Shown: positions 44,401 through 56,400 of the stretch, piece after piece
Position numbering within the stretch: position 1 is the stretch's first letter
Layout of the letters: each line of letters starts with the position of its first letter
Source of the DNA: Heligmosomoides polygyrus polygyrus
Taxonomy: Eukaryota > Nematoda > Chromadorea > Rhabditida > Heligmosomidae
Assembly: GCA_947396885.1 (NCBI GenBank)
Contig: OX377205.1
Location: 54,048,676 to 54,112,675 of the forward strand
DNA length: 64,000 bases
Direction: 5' to 3'
Program-made: the position numbers and the translations under genes
Notes under the pieces: model-generated
Told to the model about the DNA's origin: nothing
What the model saw: only the letters and a program-made list of their open reading frames with translations
Database searches by the model: none

Positions 44401-47400
44401 CAGCTTTGACAAGCATGTTCGTAACCTCGAAAATGAACGGGGGAAGACGTGACAAACCGCTTGTTTCGCCCTCGGCGGCCACCAAGCGTTTCAGTTCATC
44501 GAGACAGAACCAATATGGCGGCTGAAAATATTGATAAGAGAAATGCAGAACAGGGGAGAATTGAAACTGCCAAAAACGTTTCACTTCGAAAAAAAAAACA
44601 GAAATCATGAGATCTGTGAAGAAGAACGCTGTTCGGGTGGTACGCAAAGCATAGCAATGGCCAGGTGACAGGCATAAATGCCAATCAGAAATAAAACCAA
44701 AACCTTAATTCAATTTCTTACTATTCACCAAAAATACGCTAGGTTAAACGAAACCCCTATTCGGCATATTTTGGCGATCCACTACTCGTTGAGTTTTACC
44801 AATTTCTGCACTATTTATTTATGTTTATTATAGGTCACTCAATACAGCAAATCGTATGAACAAAAAAAAACGGATTTGAAGGAAGAATAAGCAAATAGTG
44901 TACATAATTGAGTATGTACACAACTAACGATTAGGTATTATTTGGACACAACGCCGTATGGCAGCCGATTGTTCGATTGAAATTTATCGGCGCTGCTACC
45001 ACTGAATTTATACTCCACTGTCCAAATCCGAGGAATAATGACTTGTTCACATCTACACCAACACCGCTCAAGCCGTCTTACAATGGAAGTGTCTGAAGCG
45101 TATGTATGAACGGGGGGGGGGGGGGGGGCGGGGAACGAATTATATAGGGAGATTCCTTACCCCTCAATTAGTATAAAAATGTGCTTATTTTTTTGCCGAG
45201 TCGTTAAACCCAAGGAGTAGGGGGTGCTTAAAATCACAATGGAAAACGTCGCATCACGAGTTTGGGGGTCTTGTACGCCCGCGATGCCTCTGCCAGCAAG
45301 CGGCTCGGAGCGCAGTGGAAGTGGGGTTGCTTCGTGCGAGGAAGATCGGGGGTTTGATTCTTGTGCGCAGCTGCATTTTTGCATTTCAACTGACTGATTG
45401 AGATTTGGGATTCTGAAGTCTACCATTTTCAGACGTTTTTATGCCTAATTTTTCAGTTGAATGCTGTGGTATTCAACATGATGATGTAGAAATGTTCAAC
45501 ATCAGTAATACACAGGTAGAAAGTGTATAAAGCACCACTGGGCACAATACGGGCTACCTAAAGGCTAAAGGCTACAGGCTCCTCACAGTATGTTTCCATA
45601 CATGGACCAATGACCTCGGGAAAGGCCAACCTGCTCGGATTTTCAAAAAAAGATCAGGATGTGACGTCGGAGGTGGTTCAAGTGACAAACGCGGTCTGTG
45701 GATCCCGCAAATTGACCTAAACGACATCGATACACTCTTTCCCTCATGTCTGTCTGTCACCTGGAAATCAGAGGTCTGCTGAAGATTTTCTATCATCTAA
45801 CACCAACAATGTCTGATAATGCTCGAGTGGTGATCCACCTTCTCCCGCTGAAGTGTGACCCACCTTTAGACAGGGATCCGTCGAGGGAAGAAATCAAGCT
45901 GCCCGAACGGACGGTCAGCATACTAAAGGACCTCGAAGCACATCAACTTGAAGTTGACAAAGACGTTGTGGTTAAAAATCCGGTCAGTAATAAGCAAGTC
46001 GCAAGAAAAATAGTCTCCGCAGCGGTGCTAGAAAATGCGCAGAAAACGTCTGAAAATTGTATAAACTTCAGAATCCCCCAAATCTCAACCAGTCAGTCGA
46101 AATGCAAAAATGCAGCAGCGCACAAGAATAAAAACCCCGACCTCCCCGCATGAAACAACCCCACTTCCACTGCGCTCCGAGCCGCTTGCTGGCAGAGGCA
46201 TCGCGGGCGTACAAGACCCCCAAACTCGTGATGCGCCGTATTCCATTGTGAGGACCCCCTACTCCTTGAGTTTAACGACTTGGCAAAAATAAACACATTT
46301 TTATACTAATTGAGGAGTGAGGATTCTCACTATTGGCTCGCTCCCCCCGTTCAGACGTACGCTTCATTCCCTTCCCTTGTTAGAGGGAACAATGAGAGCA
46401 ACAATTACTACCGCTTATAAAAGAAGTTTTTAAATAGCACTTCTGAGGGATTAACACGAAACTTAAATCCTTCACATTTTAAATACAGACACCTCAGTGG
46501 GATTAAGGTAAAAGCTCGCTACTGGACAGTCTGAATGAAGAGCTCGCGCCGAGCCAGTAGGGTACTCTCGAATGTTCTCAATAGAAGCTCCTGAAAATTA
46601 GTTCTGACCGGCGAAGTTACACCTTATGGAAAGGCATCGACCTTTCATGTACCAACGATTAATTTAGTTATGAAAGCAAAACGCTTTTTAAAGGGAAACT
46701 TAGCACCCGGTAGGCTTCAACAACATGGAAAAGCCAAAGGATCCATCCATTCTCAATACAAGGGAACTTCAGGTGACCAGGCTGTCTGAAGAGGCTGAGA
46801 ACGGGCCCTGTGTTTTTCACATCTTTTTGATCTATTTTTGTTTTTTGTGTGAATACACTCAACATACTCTCTTTTTGCTTGGTTTTGGGCGATTAATCTG
46901 TTTGATTGTTGCACTTATCTCGCACACAAAATGTTATAGCAATCTGCTCAGTACTCCGAGTGAGGAGCGAATGCTGCGACGCACCGTTGGGTGTGCCGGA
47001 TAACATACACCAAATTAGCTGACTCAGGTTTAGGCATGGTGTTGGACGGTTTATGAAGAAGGCCCTTTGCAATCTAAAGAGAGGTCCTGAGCAACGGCAG
47101 AAGGCATTTAAATCCAGAAAGGTTAGGTGAGGCATTTCTTCATTTGAGTGAAAGTGACACAGTTGACCTCACTTCCAGTCCTCCAGTGTTGCTAAACTTG
47201 TCTCATACCCCTGAGACCTACCAAACACTGAATTGTTCATGTTCATCGGTTTGACACCGCAAGTCATGTGCAGATCAAGAACGCATACAATTTGCTCCAA
47301 TGCCATCAATGATCGTTAGGCGTGGAGTCATGGCGCATCCTAAGAAGAATTGTTTGGCGCCGACCTTTGAGTCCTATCCTTTGCTTTTGCACAACTGCAC

Positions 47401-50400
47401 TGTGTTCGCCATGCGGTAATGGTAGTCTTTTAGTGATAGGCTGATGTAAATCACCAAATAAACACCGCAGTATATTAATGAATCTGATCAAAAGACGAAT
47501 AGGTTTGATCCAGATAAATTGAGAAAGCCACGCTCTTGCAATTAGTTGAGGTGTTCTTTATAGAAGCGGTTTTCTAAAAGATTTTCTCGCTCTCTCTTCC
47601 AGATTTTCTCCCTTCTAAAACATTTCCTAACCGATTCTGGTGATAACGGTGGTACTTGTTGTAATGTGAAGGCGTTGACCTTCTCTATTAGAAATCTATA
47701 TGACGCAAATAGCGTAAATGTAAACAAATTATATATCTTACCGGACGTTCAACGGCCTAGCGGCCGCCAAACGTCTGGTTTGGGGCTTCGCTCAAACCAC
47801 GACAATAGAACAACCACAATCCTCCTCCACTCTCGTTTAAGCCTTCTTATTCTTATTAAGCGAAAAACCCGTTTTACTATAGATTAGTGCAGCGAAATAC
47901 GGTAGGGCAGCATCTTCACTGCTCCTATGAAGCTCATCCACCCTCTATCGCATATATGCGATTTATTCCCCGAAGTGGATGTTCTCTACGGGGCGAGAAA
48001 CAGATCATGAGAGTCCCAATCCAAAGTGCTTAATCTGCAGCAACAATTAAAATTAATCGGTATTGGTCTACAGGCAGTAACACTCATACGAATCCCATAG
48101 TCACTCTCTCTCTGCCTCATCCCCCTCCCCTCCCCGCTAATACTTTCTCACCTATTTGCTGGCAAAGAAACGAAGTGAGAGTCAAGCACACAATGTGAAA
48201 ATGAGTCGTGACTCCCACGACTTCTGTGACTCGTCTTCAGACACCCGACACACATTGGACGATGTTGAGGGAAAATAGTGGTCCCTCTTATTCCCCCTTC
48301 AAGTGGTCCTCTACTGATCCCCTCTTTACGGTCCCTGGTACTTATCAAGGAAAGGGCACGTGGTGCCGTGGGGCTGCCGGGAAACATGTTAACGCGGCAA
48401 CGGCAACGGCAACGGCAACGCGGTAACCCACGGCACTCAAGGAAGGGTGCTTCATAAGTACCGGCCCCGTGGCGCCGTGGACTTGCCGCGTTAACATGTT
48501 TACCGGAAACTCCACGGCACCACGGGCCCTTTACTTCATAAGTACCCGGTCCCTCTTATTCCCCCTTCAAATGGTCCTCTGCTGATCCCCTCTTCACTGG
48601 TCCCCCTTATTCGGAATCTCTACGCAAGTTGGACTCTGCGGCACGTCTTCCGAATCTCTGCGCTCATTGGACGACGTCTTTAGCACGCCTTCTAAATCCC
48701 TACTCATGTTGGACGACGTCGTCAGCACACATTCTGAATCTCTACGTAGGTTGGACGATATTGAGGGAACATACTGGTCTTTTTATCCCCCCCCCCCCTC
48801 TAGTGCACTTCCTTTGCTGATCCCCCTTACCAGTAGGAGGGAGGCCAGTGAAGTTCCCAAGTACCATATGTTCCCTCAATATCGTCCAACGTGCGTAGAG
48901 ATTCAGAATGTGGGCTGATGAGGTCGTCCGACATGTGTAGGCATTCAGAAGACGTGCCGCAGAGTCCAAGTTGCGTAGAGATTCCGAGTAAGGCGGACCA
49001 GTAGAAGGGGGACCAGTGAAGAGGGGATCAGCAGAGGACCACTTGAGGGGGAATAAGGGAGACCAGTAATTTCCCTCGATATCGTCCTATGTGCGTCAAG
49101 CTTCTGAACGGGTCACAGAAGTCGTGGGACGTGTGTCGGGGTGCAGAATGGGTGTCATAAACGTCGCGGCAACGCGGCGACACGTGAGGCGGGACTCATT
49201 TTCACACGTGCCTGCTTGACTCTCACTCCGTTTCTCTGCCAGTACATAGGTAAGGAAGTATTATGTTTCTGTAGATTAAGCACTTGGGATTGGGACTCCC
49301 ACGACCTGTTTCTCGCCACGTAGAGAATGGGTACTTCGGAGAATAAATCGCATATATGCGATAGAAGGTGGATAGGCTTCATAGGAGCAGTGAAGATTCT
49401 GCCCCACCATATACCGCTGCACTAATTTGTATAGTAAAGCCGGTTTTTTACTTATATAGTAAAACTAGGAAAGCCTAAAGAAGAATGGAGGAAGGCTGGG
49501 GTTGCTCTACTCTCGGGGTTTGGGGCCGAAGCCTCAACCAGACATATATAAGCTTTATAGTTGTTATAATCGTGAGAACATTGACTAATATGGATATATA
49601 TACCATTTTCACGTCGAGTTGGACACTTTTCATGTCATTTTACACTTTCACAATCAAATTGGAATAAAATCTCTTTTAAGCTAGCCTAACACTTTTGAAA
49701 TCAAAGCGAACTTTTCCAAATTAAAATGAGTTTTTTCAACATTAAACTAGAGACTCTCCAAAAAGGTCACAATAATTTTTTGTTGAAGGAAACCTTAGCA
49801 TACCTTCCTTTGAAGTTTTATAATAATTCACCTATCTAATAAGTGAACACATTGTCTGAGTCATAGAGAATTTTTTTGAAGAAAAATATTGGTTTATGGC
49901 TTGTTTTAAGGAGCAGGAAGGCGGCCATTTTTAGTGCCGAAGAAAAGAGATAACGCCCTGCCCTCGTTCAAGACGTCGCGATTTTTATTCGATTGATTGC
50001 AGAATTTCTGTTGATTTTGATTTCGCAGGTCTTAAAACTAAGTAAGAAAAGTTCCAATTTTACTTGAAAAGTGTCCAACTTGATGAAATATGTATAGACA
50101 GTAAAGCGTTCCAAAATTTTTGTTAATTCCCGAATATATACTAAAATTGGAACAATACGAAGAAGATTAGCATAGATAGTATAGTCGTTGCAATGCGCGA
50201 GAATAGTTGAACAATATCGATATAATTATCAGAGCGCGCATCAGAACACCGCCGCCTCATAAGAAAACACCGGCGGGCTTTTCAGTTCAAGTCCGAGTGC
50301 TGTCACTATTTTTGCACGCACTAGTTTGTTGTTATTACACTTTCTCGTGATCAAAAGAGTCAATTTTAGACCACCAGTGCTTACAACAAACCCAGGCTCT

Positions 50401-53400
50401 CTACATGCGCCTTCATATGTGCTTGTTCTTCAACTATGCATATCCGTACCACACCCATATCATACCGTGTCACCAACGATACTGTTGGTGACAGTATCGC
50501 TGGAGACTAATACGCTCATCTTACGGTTGAATATTATGGACCCGGGCCATATCGGTACAGAAGTGTGCTAAAAATACCGTTTACAGCTGAACGTGTTGTT
50601 GGCCGACTACCTTCCATCTTCACACCGGATTTCACTTCACCGACAAGAAGAGAGATTGCGGTTGCGGATGCCATGAAAGGACTCCTCCTGGACGCCATAT
50701 TTGGAGATACCGACTGTCAGGAATAAGAGACGGTACAGGTTAGAGGTAGTATAATGAAAATGGCACCTTTCTACACGTATCATCTAGGTGGTTTCATAGG
50801 TGGGTTTCGATGATTAGGTGGATGTCGACTGGGCACCTGATGATGACTGTGAGGAGGAAGACAACATTGAGCAATCACCGTTAGAGAAATCAGTCCTCTT
50901 TGACGGCTATCCGGAATATGTTATATGCAGCCGAGATGGTATATTGAAAGTGGGTAAATGGTATAAAATATTATACAAAAAGGGTACCACCCGTGACTAT
51001 TCACCAAGAACTCTTTTCTACACCCAAAGATTACACGTTCAACGAAGAAGAAGATTGTTCCTCACTGGCTTTTGCAAGATGCTGCTTGTGTGCCAAGCGC
51101 TTATATTTGATTTGTTTCATAGTTTTGTACCATGGCTGCTGATTGGGAGGGGAATAATAAATATAAGACTCTTAATTTAATAATGTATACGACTTTTTAT
51201 TTGCAGAGAAGTGATATGGTACAGATAGTTGCATAGTTGAGAAGCTAGCACATATGAAGGCGCATGTAGAGAGGCTTGGTTTGCTGTAAGCACTGGTAGT
51301 CTAAAATTGACTCCTGTGATCATAAGAAGTGTAATAACAACAAACTAATGGGTGAGGGACGTTCTGCCTGAAAGCGGCGCGGGCAAAGGCGTGGGACAGT
51401 GCCTGCGGAGCCAATTAGCGTCGACTCGCGCAATGACACCCACCGCTTGGCGCTTTGTCCAGACAGCCCTCGCCGCGGAGCGATGCTGACCTGGCCCACC
51501 ACGGGAGCCCGCAGATCGACCAAATTTGGTGTGATTACGGTCGATAGAGCGCTGGGAGGCTCAGACGGCTTGCATTGGCAATCCAGAATATGGGACTGAT
51601 CAGAACCCTACCATCTCCTATATCACAATTTCGAGCTCAATCGAATGAGCCAGGAAAGAATCTTGCCTCAATAACCCTTAGAACTATTTTTTTTCAGGCG
51701 CTGTTTAACTTTCGTTAAATATCAGGTTTTATTCACATATATCAGGATTAAATGCGATGCATGCTTCCAGGCTAAAATTGCATGAGGATTCCAATTAGTT
51801 AGACTAGAGATCTTTTAACATAAGTTTAAAGCGTTAGTTTCAACATGACATCTCCTTAGCATTTCGTAACTGATTTTTCTATAGAGCTTTATAATGCTCA
51901 CATCGAAGGTTTCTCGTCTACCTAATTAGATTCCTCGCGCAATTTCATCCTGAAAGCATGCCTCGCAATTAATTCTGATATAAATAAAAATTGATATTTG
52001 AGACAATTAAACAACGCCTAAAACGTCGACTTAAGGGTTATCTAGGCAGGGTAACTTCTGGCTGATTCAAAAGAGGTCGATATTATTATATAGAAGATGG
52101 TAGAGTTCACATCAGTAGCTTGGATTCTGATATAAATAAAAGCTGATATTTAATGAAAGTTAAACAGCGCCTGAAAAAATCGTTATAAGGCTTATTGAGG
52201 CAAGATTCTTTCCTGGCTCATTCGATAGAGCTCGAAATTCTGATATAGGAGATGGTAGGATTCACATCGATCTCAATTTCCTGACTGCCAATGCAAGCCA
52301 TCTCAGCCTCCTATCACTCCATCGACCGTAATCACACCAAATCTGGTCGACCTACAGGCTCCCGTGGTTGGCTGGGTCACCATCGCCTCCGCGGCGAGGG
52401 CTGTCTGGGCTCAGTGCGAAGCGGTGGGTGTCACCGCGCGAGTCGACGCTAATTGGCTCCACAGGCACTGTCCCGCGTCTTTGCCCGCGCCGCTTTCAGG
52501 CAGAACGTCCCCCTCCCCAAACTAATACGTGCAAAAGTAGTGACAGCACCCGGACTTGAACTAAAAGCCTGACGGTGTGCTCCTGCGAGACGGCAGTGTT
52601 CCTCGCCTTCAGATGAAACTGTGCGAGCCGTGCGAAACATATTTCGGATAACAGCTCTCTTAGACCTCGATGGATGTGCTGATTTGCAATGGATAATGAT
52701 ATTCTTGCTTGCTGGTTTCCGATACCATGTGGTCCTGTAGCACCAGCCAGAAAGAAGTACTTGCACGTTACGGAATGCGAGCCAGTTAGCGGTGGGCTTT
52801 TCACGCGTGAATCTTATATGTTCCGACTGCCTGTTCAGTATATCGAAACATGTGTCCATCTCCTGTTGGGATGGACATATGACAAAACAGTCATCGATAT
52901 ACCGGCAGTACACGGTGGGCATGCGTTCCAACACAGGGCGTTCCACCTTCGACATGAACGCAACCGCGAGCACTGGTGCTAGTCTTTGGCCCATAGCAAG
53001 ACCTCTAACCTGCTTGTAAAACTCACTCGACCACTTAAAGACGTTGCATTGCAGGCAATCGCTAGTGAGGCCCACCAACTGTGCTACAGTAAGACCGTAC
53101 TTGTTGATAATGGTGTGGTGCTCATAAGTAATTCTAGGACTGCCTCCAACGCACTTTCATTGGATACGTTGGTATAAAGTGATGTTACGTCGAATGACTC
53201 CATCACGTATCCACTCTAGAATCTTGCCTCTCTGAGCTTTTCGAGAAATTTATTCGTGTTGGGTAGATGGACGGGAATAAATTGGAATAGTTGTACAAGC
53301 ACGAGGTTGAGAAACCATGCAATATGATCAGTGGGTCCACCGATGTTACTAATTGTTTTTCAAGGTGAGGCCAATTATTAGGTGGCGTTTTAGTTCCTTT

Positions 53401-56400
53401 TCGCTTTGTGAACTTGCTTTGCAGTACGAAATGGAGTTTGGGTGGATAGTTTCTTGAATTCGATTCGATTCTTCCAGGCTCTGAAGAAGACGACAACGCC
53501 GAAACGTCAACCGTCAGGAATAAAGATATATAACAATCTTGGCCGAAGCTAAATATCAACATTCATCTTAACCAGCAGTGTGATTATTCTAAGGCCCCTG
53601 TTATACTCCCGCGGGAGCTTCCGCGGATGGGCGGAAATCGCGTCGGGACCCCGCGCCGGGCCACTCGTCGCGGTCCGCCACGCCCGTCGTCCGCGGATTG
53701 CCGCCGACAGATGACGAGAGGGGTGTCATACTTCCCGCCCGCAAGAGGGCAGCCGTCCGCGGTGCAGTGCACCGTGGACGGCTTTCGTCCCGCGGAGTTC
53801 GGCGCGGGAAACGCGCTCCGATGCGACGCTGGCCGCCCCGGGACGACGACGACCGTCCGCGGTGCACCTTCCGTCCGCGGACGTCCCGCGAAAGCTCCCG
53901 CGGGAGTATAACAGGGGCCTTAGAGGATGTGCAATCTCAACGCAAACACAGAGCAGCCAAGTACCCTTGTTTCTTTTTCTCTATATAGAGTTCCTCTCTA
54001 GCGCTCACGCGGATACCGCTGACCTCGATTCATGATTCTTCTTTACTTGATAAATGTAGAGGTTTGGTACTTAGCAGGTTTGTGCGAGCATCGAGATTAT
54101 AGATCCTCGCAAAATTATCACGGGGCTAGCCAAAGGAACGAGCTCCTGGATCTGGCTCATCTAACCTAACCGTGGCAAGATGCGCTGCTAGTGCGATGCG
54201 GGTACAGGCCCGCTTAACAAGAAACGATTCTAACAGTAACACCGTAAAAGTCTGTGTCACTTCCTCGTTACGGAGGCCGCTTCAAACGGCGGCTACTCCA
54301 AAAACTCCAATAAAACAACTTTAAAAGAATCAACTCATTAAACGAACCACAATCTCGCAGCTGTGCTTCCGTCTAAGATCAACAGCTAACCAAAGAGGAA
54401 CTTTCGTAGGCACCCCAGCTTCTAGGGGACCAACGTCTCCGCATACCAAATGAAGCACTGGTTCATTCCTTCGAGGAATAATCTGAAAGATGACATAAAA
54501 GTGGACGGCTTGAATGTCGACAGCCTGCTGTTCAACAAATCTAATGGTCCGCACTGGATGTTTTGGAGCGACGCTTAAAAATTTGAAGCACATAGCACAG
54601 TCGAACAGCAATAGAGCTGCGCAGCTGGTTCACCAGAATTCAGTAGTGCATCTACAGCGATATCACCAGGCAACGGAATGAGTGCATGCGAGTCTGAGAG
54701 GGCCAACCTCGACCTCGGGCCACTGCGTCACTTCCCACGACGCACATTTCTTGCCCTGAATATGCCTGCCCTCTTGTCACAAGGTAGGCAGTGAACTCTC
54801 AGCAAAATTCAGGGAGGGCGTGGTGGTGTGAAAAAACCTATTGATTCTTCAGACAAGGACTGTGCCCTAGAATACCTGGCGCATCCGAAATATGGATAAA
54901 CTCTCGGTTCTTATTTCTTTATGTATTACACAAACAATAATGTTTGCCATCTTATCGAAATTAAGCAAAACTCCCCTCCATAGTTGATGTAGTAAAAACT
55001 ATTCGACTATGGGCAGCCAATCTGGCCTAGCTGCCGAATTAAGGAAAATAACTCAGACTGCTTGTGCTACTTCAGGAATGGTGACGCTTTTCATTTAACC
55101 CGTTCGCCTGCGCCTGCTCCTCCGCATCCGCCCGGTCCGGACAGGTTCCGTCATCGGTTTGAGTTTACAGGCCCATGCGCCTTTGCCTTTTGACGTTCGA
55201 TCAAAGGAATACGACTCTAAGGAGGAACTCCCACCAAAGGAAAAACCAGCGCCTTTAATCAACTTCGGGGAAAGGGAGGTGGTCGGCGTGCAAGGCATCA
55301 TATGGCGGTATATATGAAAGGTTCTTAGCGGGACACTGGACCTTTCGCGTACAGGGGGCACCTTATAACGGGACTTGCGCCCTACCCCTCGTTCTCTCGG
55401 CGTGTCCACCCTCAGCCCAACCCCAGAGTCCCCTGGGAAGCCCCAACAAAAACATTAGAACAAACCAGAAACGAACGCAAACAATAATAAGCGAAAAATA
55501 CGCCCCAGGCATTTCCGGGTCACCTCTACGTATCGCCCCACAGTGAATCAGTCGAGGCTCACGCTTTCTGTAGCGTGGGAATTTAAACGGGAATTAGCCG
55601 GTGGAACCTTTTCATGCTTGTATAACCAAATGTTTTCAATATTCCGGCGACGGGACCCGCTGTTTTCATGGGAGGGCATCAGGTAAGCACTTTTATTTGT
55701 TATGTTGTGCGAGTTTATCTTCAAATACCATTTACAAGTGACTATAGAGTGCCCCTTCACCTTGGGATTGCACCCCCATTTAATCCATCTGAACCAAAAT
55801 TGACCAGATTCTGTAGACTTTCCCTTGCTCAGTTGGACTTGCGTCTAACGGGTCGTTTAGTGTGCGCGCGATGCACGACGCGATGCCATGTGTAGTGACC
55901 GAATTGATAAATCGCGTCGCTCGATCAATTTAGCCACTACACATGCATCGCGTCGCACGTCGCACACCAAACGACCCCTAAAGCAACACAAGTAGCGACG
56001 AGTTCTCGCAGCATATGTAGGCGATCGTCGCGAGACCGGGAGCCGCTGCGACGCGGTCGTGGGAAGCCAGAACCCCTTCGAGACTTGAGCTGTTCCGTGA
56101 CTCGATCGAGGGTGAGAATCATGTTTTTTCAGCTAGTAGGGTTAGAATGTAGAGCCCCGATAAGTAGAGTTATTAGTAGAAATAGCCAAAGACAGTAGTA
56201 GGAAGTGATTTCTGAAGCTGAAAACCAAGAAAGTGCAGCTTTCCACCTTTGGCTTCTACTGTGCTTGCTTCTCCTTATTACAGACTATACTGGCTATACA
56301 GAAGCATTTGTTGGGAATGATATGCACGTGGCGAGATATTCAGTGGAGGTAAATATAATACAATGCTTACACCCGTACAAGACCTATCTGGCGAGATAAT

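Noticed and set aside
53592..53920. Long GC-rich open frames on both strands as genes
   Set aside because: They lie entirely within a MITE with TA duplications, have no stop codons because of GC-rich palindromic composition, and resemble no protein.
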